A stretch of 64,000 nt of DNA. Origin: Clostridium sp. GTDB lineage: Bacteria > Bacillota > Clostridia > Clostridiales > Clostridiaceae. The position numbers and the translations under genes are program-made. How positions within the stretch are numbered: position 1 is the first letter of the stretch; every line of letters starts with the position of its first letter. The notes under the pieces are model-generated. The model was not told the origin of the DNA. It ran no database searches and worked only from the letters and a program-made list of their open reading frames with translations. Location of the stretch: positions 186,001 to 250,000 of the forward strand of contig JARKVD010000017.1 of the NCBI GenBank assembly GCA_029851835.1, in the 5' to 3' direction. This document shows, piece by piece, positions 1 to 8,359 of the stretch.

Positions 1-432
1 TTCGTACCCAAGGCCCTTTAGTTTAGAAATATTATCTTGAACTATTGGATTTGTGTACATATTAGTATTCATTGCTGGAGCAAAAATAACCTTTGCTCTT
101 GTTGCCATAATAGTCGTAGACAGCATATCATCTGCAATACCATTGGCAACCTTGCCTATAATATTTGCAGTAGCAGGTACTACCACAAGTAAATCCGCTT
201 TTTTAGCCAAAGATATATGTTGAATTTCAAATGCTTTAGGCTCTTCAAACATATCCTTAACAACCATATTTTGACTTAAAGATTGAAAACTTAATGGAGT
301 AACAAATTCTTGAGCTGACTTTGTCATTATAACATGAACATTTATGTCATGCTTTTTAAGCTTACTTACCACATCAAGTGCTTTGTAAACCGCAATTCCA
401 CCACTTACTCCTATTACAACATTCTTACTCAT
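1..432 (-). CDS. coaBC: CoaBC phosphopantothenoylcysteine decarboxylase/synthase, N-terminal part (cut by window start)
   Basis: The visible 144 residues are the CoaC flavoprotein half of the bifunctional coenzyme A enzyme, which decarboxylates phosphopantothenoylcysteine; the CoaB ligase half would lie beyond the left edge. The protein begins MSKNVVIGVSGGIAVYKALD, the FMN-binding start of this family, and carries the later signatures VVPATANIIGKVANGIADD and the substrate-clamp region around APAMNTNMY. It starts one base after the rpoZ stop and closes the yicC-remA-gmk-rpoZ-coaBC run. In many Firmicutes the same neighbours occur (gmk, rpoZ, coaBC, then priA). Nothing abnormal is seen; only the 3' end is missing. 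Confidence 0.95.
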   Translation of the reverse strand, partial: MSKNVVIGVSGGIAVYKALDVVSKLKKHDINVHVIMTKSAQEFVTPLSFQSLSQNMVVKDMFEEPKAFEIQHISLAKKADLLVVVPATANIIGKVANGIADDMLSTTIMATRAKVIFAPAMNTNMYTNPIVQDNISKLKGLGYE

Positions 433-433
433 A

Positions 434-745
434 CTAAACTAATCCTTCTTCCACACCTTCAGCATTTCCTGGAACTTCAGCTTCTTCTAGCTCTTCAGTA
501 ACAGCCTCTACACCTTCTTCAGTGGTAAGAATTTCATCTCTTTCTGTTACATCAATTGTACCTTCATTAACTTCATTTATAGCAATTGTTAATGGTTTAG
601 CATCCTTATCATCAGTTTGTGGCTCTTTACCATCAATAAGCTGTCTTGCTCTTCTAGAAGTTGCTACAACTAAAGAATATCTGTTATCAACTCTTTTTAA
701 TAAATCTACAATAGATGGGTTTATCATTGAATTATTTTTATTCAT
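434..745 (-). CDS. rpoZ: DNA-directed RNA polymerase omega subunit
   Basis: Small RNA polymerase subunit that helps fold and hold beta-prime. The core motif is residues 8-45, including INPSIVDLLKRVDNRYSLVV and ATSRRARQLIDG, which matches the family. At 103 residues it is longer than the usual 65-75: the last ~40 residues form a very acidic tail rich in Glu, a common but variable feature of clostridial omega subunits. A GGAGGT ribosome site lies about 10 nt before the ATG. The gene sits between gmk and coaBC with almost no gaps, so it is probably co-transcribed. Confidence 0.95.
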   Translation of the reverse strand: MNKNNSMINPSIVDLLKRVDNRYSLVVATSRRARQLIDGKEPQTDDKDAKPLTIAINEVNEGTIDVTERDEILTTEEGVEAVTEELEEAEVPGNAEGVEEGLV

Positions 746-750
746 ATTAA

Positions 751-1350
751 TTAGAACCTCCCTAATAGTTCATCTTTTATTTTAAACACTCTGCATTTCT
801 CAGCAATTATAATACTTTCAATCTTCTTAACAGCTTTGTCAACTTCATCATTAACAACAGCATAATCATACTTAGAAGCAAAACTTATTTCATCATAAGC
901 AGCTTCAAGTCTCGTTTTAAGAGACTCAGGAGTTTCACTGCCTCTATTAGTTATTCTATTTCTAAGCTCCTCCATAGACGGCGGCATAATAAAGATAAAT
1001 ACTCCCTCTGGATAGGACGACTTAATTTTTAATGCACCCTGTATATCTATCTCTAATATTACATCTTTACCTTCATCCAACAATCTTAATACTTCTGATC
1101 TTGGTGTTCCATAAAAATTACCATAGACCTCAGCATATTCTAAAAATTCATCGTTGTCTATTCTCTTTAGAAATTCTTCTCTTTCTATAAAGAAATAGTT
1201 AACTCCATCAACTTCTCCTGTTCTCGGCTTACGAGTAGTACAAGAAGTAGATATCCATATTGGATTTTTTTCAATTAAAGCCTTACATATAGTTCCTTTG
1301 CCAGCACCTGATGGTCCTGATACAACTAATAGTTGTCCTTTAGTACCCAT
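751..1350 (-). CDS. gmk: Guanylate kinase
   Basis: Phosphorylates GMP to GDP with ATP, in cytosolic nucleotide metabolism. The start at 1350 gives a 199-residue protein beginning MGTKGQLLVVSGPSGAGKGT with the P-loop GPSGAGKGT; a GAGGT site lies 11 nt upstream. A longer reading to 1464 only runs into remA on another frame and lacks homology. GMP-binding signatures STSCTTRKPRTGEVDGVNYF and YGTPRSEV are present. Length fits the family (about 200). It overlaps the remA end by zero bases (one-base gap), which implies translational coupling. Confidence 0.97.
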   Translation of the reverse strand: MGTKGQLLVVSGPSGAGKGTICKALIEKNPIWISTSCTTRKPRTGEVDGVNYFFIEREEFLKRIDNDEFLEYAEVYGNFYGTPRSEVLRLLDEGKDVILEIDIQGALKIKSSYPEGVFIFIMPPSMEELRNRITNRGSETPESLKTRLEAAYDEISFASKYDYAVVNDEVDKAVKKIESIIIAEKCRVFKIKDELLGRF

Positions 1351-1351
1351 A

Positions 1352-1642
1352 TTATTCATCAACCTCATCAATATTTTCTTCTTCCTTAGCTGCAAGCTCT
1401 TCTTTAGATGATAATCTATGTGCAACTGTTTCCGGCTGTACTGCAGATAATATGATATGATCACTATCTGTAATTATTACCGCTCTAGTTCTTCTTCCAT
1501 AAGTAGCATCTATAAGCATACCTCTGTCTCTAGCTTCTTGAATTATTCTTTTTATTGGTGCTGACTCAGGACTTACTATAGCTACTATTCTATTTGCTGA
1601 AACTATATTTCCAAATCCAACATTTATAAGTTTTACGCCCAT
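1352..1642 (-). CDS. remA: RemA-like DUF370 regulatory protein
   Basis: Member of the DUF370/RemA family (about 90 residues). In Bacillus subtilis RemA is a DNA-binding activator of biofilm matrix and osmoprotection genes. The sequence has the family signatures [20 protein letters not shown] and [20 protein letters not shown]. It lies between yicC and gmk exactly as in Bacillus and most clostridia. The ribosome site is AGGAGGT close to the ATG. The role in this organism is inferred only from the family; the extreme C-terminus is acidic. Confidence 0.92.
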   Translation of the reverse strand: MGVKLINVGFGNIVSANRIVAIVSPESAPIKRIIQEARDRGMLIDATYGRRTRAVIITDSDHIILSAVQPETVAHRLSSKEELAAKEEENIDEVDE

Positions 1643-1656
1643 GGCTGACCTCCTAA

Positions 1657-2535
1657 TTATTCAACGTTTTGAACTTGCTCTCTAATCTTTTCAATGTCAC
1701 TCTTTATATCTAAAGCAACATTAGTTAATTTTAAATCATTAACCTTAGATGCAATTGTATTTGCTTCTCTATTCATCTCTTGAACGATAAAGTCAAGTTT
1801 TCTTCCTATTGGCTCATTCATCTTTAAAGTTTCGAGAACTTGATTCACATGACTTTTAAGTCTAACGATTTCTTCATCAATGCAGGTTTTATCAGCCTGT
1901 AATACTACTTCCATAGCAATACGACTTTCATCGATATTTCTTTCTGTAAGAATCTCCTCAACTTTTTTAAGAAGTCTCTTTCTATACTCTTCTGATATTT
2001 CCGGCACTCTGTTATTTATTATTTCAACATTTTTCGAAATACATTCACACCTACTAGTAATATCTGCTAAAAGTTTTTTCCCTTCTTCTTCTCTCATACT
2101 GCATAAATTTGATACTGACTCCTCAAGTGCTGGTAATAACTCTTGCCAAACTTGCTCAATGTCTTCTTCCTTTTGTTTTAGAGTTAAAACCTCTGGGAAT
2201 CTAGCCAATGTAGATGATGAAACATCATCTCTTAAGCTATATTTATCCTTAAGCTTATGAATGGCACTCAAATAGCTTGCTGCTATCTGTTCATTAAGTA
2301 CAACCTCCATACTTTCTTTATCACCTTGGTTTTGGGTAACAAAAATATCTACCTTACCCCTCTTAACTTTTTCATTAACATACCTTCTAATATTATCCTC
2401 TAATGAAATTAATGTCCTAGGCATTCTGACATTCAGTTCAAAATATCTATGGTTAACTGTCTTCATTTCTATTACAAAACTAGATATTTCACCTTCTGAT
2501 GTTCCTCTTCCAAAACCAGTCATACTTTTTATCAT
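1657..2535 (-). CDS. yicC: YicC/YloC family endoribonuclease
   Basis: Full-length (292 residues) member of the YicC/YloC family, shown in other bacteria to be an endoribonuclease. The start [11 protein letters not shown] is the invariant family N-terminus; it uses ATG at 2535 with AAGGGTGAG just upstream, so the in-frame TTG two codons earlier is not needed. The C-terminus contains the conserved [20 protein letters not shown] segment. It is the first gene of the yicC-remA-gmk-rpoZ-coaBC run. Confidence 0.94.
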   Translation of the reverse strand: MIKSMTGFGRGTSEGEISSFVIEMKTVNHRYFELNVRMPRTLISLEDNIRRYVNEKVKRGKVDIFVTQNQGDKESMEVVLNEQIAASYLSAIHKLKDKYSLRDDVSSSTLARFPEVLTLKQKEEDIEQVWQELLPALEESVSNLCSMREEEGKKLLADITSRCECISKNVEIINNRVPEISEEYRKRLLKKVEEILTERNIDESRIAMEVVLQADKTCIDEEIVRLKSHVNQVLETLKMNEPIGRKLDFIVQEMNREANTIASKVNDLKLTNVALDIKSDIEKIREQVQNVE

Positions 2536-2695
2536 ATACAACTCACCCTTCTGGCCCTTGATAAATTCTTTATCTATTATACATAAAGTGTATCACTTAT
2601 TTCAACCCATAACCTAAAGAAATTTAAAGAAAATAGAAATATCTCTAAGAAAATCATAGGAATTTCACATTTCTCACCTCATAGATTTTTAAACG

Positions 2696-2743
2696 TAAAG
2701 AAACACCTCAAGGTGATTCTCATCCACTCAAGATGCTTCTTTA
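2696..2743 (-). terminator. Probable terminator with a branched (three-way) fold after the purine permease
   Basis: An outer stem (2696-2702 with 2737-2743, TAAAGAA/TTCTTTA) encloses two smaller hairpins: CACCT-CA-AGGTG at 2704-2715 and CATC...GATG at 2721-2735. It follows the permease stop by about 30 nt and precedes yicC. There is only a loose U-rich tail on the minus strand, so the terminator call is tentative. The rest of 2536-2774 holds nothing recognisable. Confidence 0.35.
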
Positions 2744-2774
2744 GATTTTTAAATGACTATATACTTTAAAATGA

Positions 2775-4127
2775 CTATATAAATATAATTTTTAATATAA
2801 ATACTACAGCAAGAATGTACACTACTCCAGACACTTTCTTTCTATCTTCAGCCTTACTTAAAAGGTTTGGTATTAAATTTAATATTGCATATGAAAGCAT
2901 ACCAATCATTAATCCATCACCTATGCTATAAGTTAAAGGCATTAAAGCTATTGTTAAGAATGCTGGAACTCCCTCTGTAAAATCTTCAAAGTCAATCTTT
3001 CTTACTGCATCCATCATAAAGAATCCAACAATGATTAAAGCTGGTGCTGTTGCACATCCTGGGATAGCTATAAATAATGGAGCTAGGAACATAGCTAATA
3101 AGAACATCACTCCAGTAACTATGGCTGCAAGACCAGTTCTAGCACCTGAAGCAACCCCTGCAGAGCTTTCTACGTAAGTTGTAACAGTAGAAGTACCCAC
3201 AACTGCTCCGAAAGTTGTTCCAATAGCATCAACTAGAAGAGCTTTACCTGCATTTTTAACCCTTCCTTCTTCATCAACCATACCGATCTTTGAAGCAACT
3301 CCTACTAAAGTTCCTGCTGTATCAAAGAAATCTACAAATAAGAAAGTAAATACTACTGTCATAAACTCTGCAATTGCATTTCCATCACCAAACACTGAGA
3401 AGTCTAGTTTAAACGCAATTGGTGCTAATGATTTATACTCAACAATTCCATCTGGTAAGAATATCATCATCTCAGCAGCAGCTTCTGGATTGATTAACGC
3501 GAATCCCCATGCTGTTAGAGCACTAGCCGCTATTCCCCAAAGAATTGCTCCCTTTACATTCTTTTTAGATAAAACAACAATTACTATAATTCCTAATACT
3601 GTAACTAAAACTGTTGGACTTAAAAGATTTCCCATTGAAACCTTTGTTGAAGCATTTGAAACCACTATTCCCGCATTTGAGAATCCTATAAATGCTATAA
3701 ATAAACCTATTCCTGCAGTTACTGCATATTTTAAGTTCGCTGGTATACAGTTAACGATAGCTTCTCTTACTTTTGTTAATGATAATATAATAAAGATGAT
3801 ACCTTCTACAAATACTGCTGTAAGAGCTATTTGCCAACTAATACCCATTTCTAAAACTACAGTGTATGCAAAGAATGCATTTAATCCCATTCCTGAAGCT
3901 AGTCCAAGTGGTAAGTTTGCATAAAGTCCCATTAATATGGTTGTTACACCTGCTGATAAACATGTTGCTGTTACTATTGCACCTGGATCCATACCTACTG
4001 CTGGATCACCTAACATATTAGCATTTACTGCAATTATGTATGCCATTGTTAAAAATGTAATAAAACCTCCAACAACTTCTCTTTTTACGTCAGTTCCATT
4101 TTCTTTCAGTTTAAAAAAATTCTCCAT
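2775..4127 (-). CDS. NCS2 family guanine/hypoxanthine permease
   Basis: Multi-spanning purine:proton symporter of the AzgA-like NCS2 branch (PbuG/AdeP-type), 450 residues with about 12-14 hydrophobic segments. The start MENFFKLKENGTDVKREVVGG is typical; the upstream in-frame extension runs through the riboswitch terminator and is not coding. Family signatures include FLTMAYIIAVNANML, SGMGLNAFFAYTVV, TFLFVDFFDTAGTL and the ESSAGVASGARTGL segment near the substrate site. A guanine riboswitch precedes it, which supports guanine or hypoxanthine as substrate and repression when guanine is plentiful. Confidence 0.93.
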   Translation of the reverse strand: MENFFKLKENGTDVKREVVGGFITFLTMAYIIAVNANMLGDPAVGMDPGAIVTATCLSAGVTTILMGLYANLPLGLASGMGLNAFFAYTVVLEMGISWQIALTAVFVEGIIFIILSLTKVREAIVNCIPANLKYAVTAGIGLFIAFIGFSNAGIVVSNASTKVSMGNLLSPTVLVTVLGIIVIVVLSKKNVKGAILWGIAASALTAWGFALINPEAAAEMMIFLPDGIVEYKSLAPIAFKLDFSVFGDGNAIAEFMTVVFTFLFVDFFDTAGTLVGVASKIGMVDEEGRVKNAGKALLVDAIGTTFGAVVGTSTVTTYVESSAGVASGARTGLAAIVTGVMFLLAMFLAPLFIAIPGCATAPALIIVGFFMMDAVRKIDFEDFTEGVPAFLTIALMPLTYSIGDGLMIGMLSYAILNLIPNLLSKAEDRKKVSGVVYILAVVFILKIIFI

Positions 4128-4170
4128 AAAACTTCCTCCTATTTTAGAAATATTTTTTATTTTCTGTCCA

Positions 4171-4201
4171 AAATTATAGCCACTGGAAATTCCCAGTGGC
4201 T
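4171..4201 (-). terminator. Riboswitch-controlled terminator hairpin
   Basis: GCCACTGG (4179-4186) pairs with CCAGTGGC (4193-4200) and a U-rich stretch TATAATTTT follows on the minus strand. The 3' side of the riboswitch P1 stem, GAAAATTCC, can pair with GGAATTTCC in this terminator (8 of 9 positions), a plausible antiterminator. The expected behaviour is therefore premature termination when guanine binds. Confidence 0.8.
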
Positions 4202-4217
4202 CATTGCTTAACATAGG

Positions 4218-4290
4218 AATTTTCATAGTCGGATATTATCGGTCTCCGGTAGAAACATCTAATCCATCACATTAGATATATATGAAAATT
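4218..4290 (-). promoter_or_regulatory. Guanine (purine) riboswitch aptamer
   Basis: Minus-strand P1 is a perfect 10-bp helix between 4281-4290 and 4218-4227. Inside are the conserved purine-aptamer strings TTTCTACCGG and CCGACTATG. The C in GACTA is the specificity base, which selects guanine or hypoxanthine; adenine riboswitches have T. It sits 91 nt upstream of the permease ATG. Identification is from conserved sequence and pairing. Confidence 0.95.
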
Positions 4291-4390
4291 AGTGGCGTTC
4301 TTCTCTCTATGAATTAATAATAACAAGATTACCAGCCTATGTCAATGTTTTTGCGTATATTTCTTCATTTTTCTCGCATAATATTCGGAT

Positions 4391-5374
4391 TTAGTACCTT
4401 CCTTTCTCGAAAATCTCCCTTATCTCGTCAATGGAGTTCGTTCTTCCTAGTGCAAGAATTAATTTTATCCTAGCTTTTTGGCCCGGCATACTTTCTCCAA
4501 ATATTACTCCCATATCCCTAAGTTGTTTTCCTCCACCTTCATAACCATAACTGTCAAGAACTCTTCCTTTGTAACACCTTGATACTAATACAACTACTAC
4601 CCCTTTATCTATTGCACTTTTAACTGCATCAGCCATCTTCGGAGGTAGATTTCCTCTTCCCATAGCCTCTACTACAATACCCTTAGCACCTTTTTCAACA
4701 CAAAAATCAATTAAAGCACCATCCATACCTGCACAGGATTTTATAAGTTGAACATTTGTCTCCATTTTATCTGTGTCTATGTACTCCTTAGTAAGACTTT
4801 CACGATAAAATCTCACTTCGTTACTGTCAACGATACCTATTGGTCCAAACTCTGGACTTTGGAATGTATTTAAATGCATTGAGTGAGATTTTGTTACCTC
4901 ACTAGCACAATTTAGTTCATTATTAAGGCATACTATAACACCTCTATTTCTTGCAGCTTTAGATGTTGCTGTACAAATTGAAGCTGCTAAGTTTGCAGGT
5001 CCATCATAACCTAATTCCGAACTATTTCTCATAGAACCAGTAACAACAACCGGCTTTTCGCTTTTTATAGTTAGCTGAAGAAAATATGCCGTCTCTTCTA
5101 ATGAATCAGTTCCATGAGTAACAACAACCCCATCTACATCTTCTCTATTTAAAAAGCTTTTTACATAATTAGATAATTCAAGCATAATCTCTGGAGTTAC
5201 GTGAGGACTTGGAAGACTTGAAAAAGTATATGACTCCACTTCCGCATAAGACTCAATCCCCGTTACCATCGACATTATTTCTTCACCAGTCAAATTTGGT
5301 ACAGCTGCCTTTATTTTCTCATCTACCTTCATTGATATGGTTCCACCATTAAAAATTACTACTACCTTACTCAC
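4391..5374 (-). CDS. ansA: L-asparaginase
   Basis: Hydrolyses asparagine to aspartate and ammonia. The 327-residue protein has both asparaginase/glutaminase signatures: the N-terminal nucleophile region FNGGTISMK (Thr about residue 12) and VTHGTDSLEETA (catalytic Thr-Asp about residues 89-90), plus TGSMRNSSELGYDGPANL. No signal peptide, so probably cytosolic. The start is GTG, with GGAGGT seven bases upstream. It seems to be a single-gene unit: a 242-nt spacer with the spoIVA terminator lies before it and the riboswitch region after it. Confidence 0.93.
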   Translation of the reverse strand: MSKVVVIFNGGTISMKVDEKIKAAVPNLTGEEIMSMVTGIESYAEVESYTFSSLPSPHVTPEIMLELSNYVKSFLNREDVDGVVVTHGTDSLEETAYFLQLTIKSEKPVVVTGSMRNSSELGYDGPANLAASICTATSKAARNRGVIVCLNNELNCASEVTKSHSMHLNTFQSPEFGPIGIVDSNEVRFYRESLTKEYIDTDKMETNVQLIKSCAGMDGALIDFCVEKGAKGIVVEAMGRGNLPPKMADAVKSAIDKGVVVVLVSRCYKGRVLDSYGYEGGGKQLRDMGVIFGESMPGQKARIKLILALGRTNSIDEIREIFEKGRY

Positions 5375-5468
5375 CTTTTATACCTCCCATGGACAATTTA
5401 ATAAGAATACTGATTCTTTTATCTCTTCTGCAATCTTCAAATATATATTATACTTTTAAATAAAAAGA

Positions 5469-5513
5469 AAAGATAGGCTTTAAATCCATCAAAAGAATTT
5501 AAAGCCTATCTTT
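5469..5513 (-). terminator. Intrinsic terminator of spoIVA
   Basis: GATAGGCTTTAAAT (5472-5485) is perfectly complementary to ATTTAAAGCCTATC (5497-5510), with a minus-strand U-run after the stem (TCTTTTCTTTT). It lies about 100 nt beyond the spoIVA stop. Confidence 0.85.
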
Positions 5514-5617
5514 TTAATATTATCCTTGGTACTACACTCGCAAAATCACTATTTTAGAAAAGTATTACCTACTACTGGATAAAATAATTATTAAATAATA
5601 CTACTGCATACATTTCT

Positions 5618-7096
5618 TTAAATTATTATACAGATTAAGCCGCCGTTACCTTCATTAATGATCTTTTGAAGTGTTTTTTGTAATTTAATTTGAACATCTT
5701 CAGGCATCTTATATAGTTTATTTTGCAATCCTTCCTTAACTAACTCTTCTAAGGATTTACCAAACATATTACTTTGCCAAATTTGAGATGGATCATTTTC
5801 AAACTGCTCAAGAATTGACTTATAGAACTCTTCACTTTGCTTCTCACTACCCATGATTGGCTGAATTTCAGTTTCAATATCAGCTTTAATGATATGAAGA
5901 GATGGTGCTGAGGCTTTAAGTTTAACGCCATATTGATTTCCCTTTTTAACAATCTCTGGCTCCTCAAGCTTCATTTCAGAAAGCTGTGGTGCAACAAGAC
6001 CATATCCTGTAGCATTAACTTCATTAATAGCTTCTTCTATCTTGTCATATTCAACCTTAGCTTTATAGAAATTTTCCATAATCCTTAAAAGATCATTTTC
6101 ATTCTTAATATCTGTATTACATATTTCCCCTAAAATTTTATAAAATAACTCATGCTTAGGATTAATATCAATTGCAGAAGTTCCTTCTCCCATATTCATC
6201 TCTTTAATTTTTATGTCTGATAAGAATTCAATACCTTTAAATGCATCTAAACACTTCTTAACATCTCTAACCTTATATATGTCCTTACTCATTGCCTTAA
6301 GAATAGTCATAATATTAACTTTTAGCCAGTGATTTGCGCTTAAATTTTCGATCCATGATGGCATATCTACAGTTATCTCCTTTAATGGGAACTCTTTTAA
6401 AACTGTGTCAAATATATCCGTAACACCATCACTATCTAAGTTCATAACATTCATAGCCTTTACAGGAACATCATACTTGTCCTCTAACTCCCTTAAAATA
6501 TCTTGGCATTCCTCAGAGTCTGGATTAACACTATTTAGAACTACCATAAATGGCTTATTAATTTCCTTAAGCTCATTTACAACTCTTTCTTCAGCTTCCT
6601 CATAATCGTCCCTGCTTATACCAGTAATACTTCCATCGGTAGTAACAAGCACTCCTATTGTTGAATGATCTGTTATAACTTTCTTTGTGCCAATTTCTGC
6701 AGCCTGCTCAAATGGAATTTCATAATCATGCCATGGAGTTGAAACCATTTTAGGTATCTCCTCTTCGGTATATCCCAAAGCATTCTTAACAATATATCCT
6801 ACGCAGTCTACCATTCTAACCTTAAATTTTGTACCATCTCCAAATCCAATCTCTACTGCCTCATTTGGCACAAATTTAGGTTCAGTAGTATGGATTGATT
6901 TTCCTGAGCCACTTTGTGGCAACTCATCCTTTGCTCGTTCCTTTTTATGAGGATTTTCTATGTTCGGTATAACCATTAGCTCCATAAACTTCTTAATAAA
7001 AGTAGATTTTCCTGTTCTAACCGGCCCAACTACCCCTACATAAATATCCCCTTGAGTTCTTTCTGCTATATCTTTATATATATCAAAATTTTCCAA
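5618..7096 (-). CDS. spoIVA: Stage IV sporulation protein A (SpoIVA ATPase)
   Basis: ATP-hydrolysing morphogenetic protein that polymerises on the forespore surface and forms the coat basement layer. A TTG start at 7096, preceded by GGGAGGG, gives exactly 492 residues, the usual family length, and an N-terminus ENFDIYKDIAERTQGDIYVG like that of Bacillus. The Walker A is VGPVRTGKST (about residues 21-30), followed by PQSGSGKSIHTTEPKFVP. The C-terminus NEGNGGLICIII matches the conserved tail. Longer in-frame starts pass through the promoter region. A sigma-E-like promoter is visible upstream. Confidence 0.96.
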   Translation of the reverse strand: MENFDIYKDIAERTQGDIYVGVVGPVRTGKSTFIKKFMELMVIPNIENPHKKERAKDELPQSGSGKSIHTTEPKFVPNEAVEIGFGDGTKFKVRMVDCVGYIVKNALGYTEEEIPKMVSTPWHDYEIPFEQAAEIGTKKVITDHSTIGVLVTTDGSITGISRDDYEEAEERVVNELKEINKPFMVVLNSVNPDSEECQDILRELEDKYDVPVKAMNVMNLDSDGVTDIFDTVLKEFPLKEITVDMPSWIENLSANHWLKVNIMTILKAMSKDIYKVRDVKKCLDAFKGIEFLSDIKIKEMNMGEGTSAIDINPKHELFYKILGEICNTDIKNENDLLRIMENFYKAKVEYDKIEEAINEVNATGYGLVAPQLSEMKLEEPEIVKKGNQYGVKLKASAPSLHIIKADIETEIQPIMGSEKQSEEFYKSILEQFENDPSQIWQSNMFGKSLEELVKEGLQNKLYKMPEDVQIKLQKTLQKIINEGNGGLICIII

Positions 7097-7149
7097 GGCT
7101 ACCCTCCCACATCTAATTATTAACATTATATATATATTGCTTCGATTCC

Positions 7150-7179
7150 ACATTATGCATTCTCATCAAAAAAATATAT
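7150..7179 (-). promoter_or_regulatory. Candidate sigma-E promoter for spoIVA
   Basis: On the minus strand ATATATT (7173-7179) is followed after 15 nt by CATAATGT (7150-7157). This resembles the sporulation sigma-E pattern (ATATT, 14-15 nt, CATACAAT-like). It would start transcription about 45 nt before the TTG start of spoIVA, which is known elsewhere to be sigma-E controlled. Confidence 0.45.
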
Positions 7180-7182
7180 ATA

Positions 7183-7226
7183 TAAATAAAAGCTATTTTA
7201 AAAATTATTCATTTTTAAAATAGCTT
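7183..7226 (-). terminator. Terminator after the VanY-type carboxypeptidase
   Basis: A 16-bp perfect stem, 7190-7205 with 7211-7226, has a 5-nt loop and a minus-strand U-rich tail (TTTTATTTATA). It separates the carboxypeptidase gene from spoIVA. Confidence 0.85.
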
Positions 7227-7259
7227 AATACAAAATTATTGAATTATATTTACCTAAAG

Positions 7260-8168
7260 TTACTTTACATAATCTAAAAGTTCTTCTAAGGTAATATCCT
7301 TGTCATGACAAAGCTTACTGATATCTTTATCACCAATATATCTATAGTGCCATGGCTCATACTTATATCCTGTAATATCCTCTTTCTCTGCCTTATATCT
7401 AAGTATAAAACCATACTTATAGGCATTATCTAAAGCCCATTGTCCTTCCGGAGTGTTCTCAAAGTCTTCTGTTAAGTCTAAATTTACACTATGACTAGTA
7501 AGGTCAATTGCAAGCCCTAGTTGATGCTCACTAGTCCCCGCTGCTGCCACATAACCGGTTTCAACTCCACCATTACTTTGCAAATCATTATTGTAAAATA
7601 AAGATTGCAGACTATAGCTTCTATATCCACTACTAAGGAATATCTCATGCCCTGCTTCTTTAGCTGCATCTAAAAAAGCTTCTACATCATCAGCAATATC
7701 AGCTCTTACAAAGTTCTGCTCATTACTTCTATCCTTTGTAATACCAACATTAGGAATTACCATATTGTCAGGCTTATAATTTTCATCTACAGTATTCTTT
7801 TTATTAACCAGCTTAAAATATCCCTGCGTGTCAGCATCTATTGCTTTTCTAACCATTTGAACTTCTTCAGCAGTTAAAGGACCTATACCCTCTAAATTAG
7901 GTACCTCATTTAAGCCACCATTAGATATATTAGCATTACCTTGACCAACTTCATTTTCAGTTTGACTCATATTATTTCCTTGATCAGAATTAGTTGTATT
8001 TCCATTATCCCTCATTAAGAAAGTAATAAGAATACCTGCTAAAAACACTACGCTAACTATTAGAACTATTTTATTATCACTTTTCTTTTTATTTTTCTTT
8101 TTGCCACTCTCCATTGAGCCAAACTCTTTTTGCCCACTTTTTCTTTTTAAGTTATCCTTTTCATACAT
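7260..8168 (-). CDS. Membrane-anchored D-alanyl-D-alanine carboxypeptidase (VanY/M15B family)
   Basis: Zn-dependent peptidase that trims the terminal D-Ala of peptidoglycan stem peptides. The start at 8168 has GGAGGT nine bases upstream and gives 302 residues: a basic cytosolic stretch, one membrane helix (about residues 34-50, IVLIVSVVFLAGILITFL), a Ser/Asn/Gly-rich linker, then the VanY domain. Domain signatures: SGYRSYSLQSLFYNN, the zinc motif SEHQLGLAIDLT (His and Asp ligands) and PWHYRYIG with the third ligand His. It is flanked by terminators, so probably monocistronic. Confidence 0.93.
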   Translation of the reverse strand: MYEKDNLKRKSGQKEFGSMESGKKKNKKKSDNKIVLIVSVVFLAGILITFLMRDNGNTTNSDQGNNMSQTENEVGQGNANISNGGLNEVPNLEGIGPLTAEEVQMVRKAIDADTQGYFKLVNKKNTVDENYKPDNMVIPNVGITKDRSNEQNFVRADIADDVEAFLDAAKEAGHEIFLSSGYRSYSLQSLFYNNDLQSNGGVETGYVAAAGTSEHQLGLAIDLTSHSVNLDLTEDFENTPEGQWALDNAYKYGFILRYKAEKEDITGYKYEPWHYRYIGDKDISKLCHDKDITLEELLDYVK

Positions 8169-8303
8169 AGTTTTCTTACCTCCTTGTAGGCTTTCCACGA
8201 AGTCTTTATTAAAATAATCACCATTTAGATTCAAATATACACCTATACAGTTACATAATTCTTATCCACATCATTAATAATTTTTAATAGTAATATCATA
8301 ACA

Positions 8304-8338
8304 AAGCTATTCTTGAACTATTGCTTTAAGAATAGCTT
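8304..8338 (-). terminator. Possible terminator downstream of gpsA
   Basis: AAGCTATTCTT (8304-8314) pairs with AAGAATAGCTT (8328-8338), an 11-bp stem with a 13-nt loop. The minus-strand tail is only weakly U-rich (TGTTATGATATT), so efficiency is uncertain. Confidence 0.45.
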
Positions 8339-8359
8339 GTTATATGAAAGTTCATATAC

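Noticed and set aside
751-1464. Guanylate kinase with a 38-residue N-terminal extension
   Set aside because: The extension overlaps remA in another frame, lacks homology, and a good ribosome site precedes the internal ATG at 1350.
2696-2743. tRNA-like cloverleaf
   Set aside because: Only 48 nt, no anticodon arm, no conserved T-loop sequence and no acceptor end.
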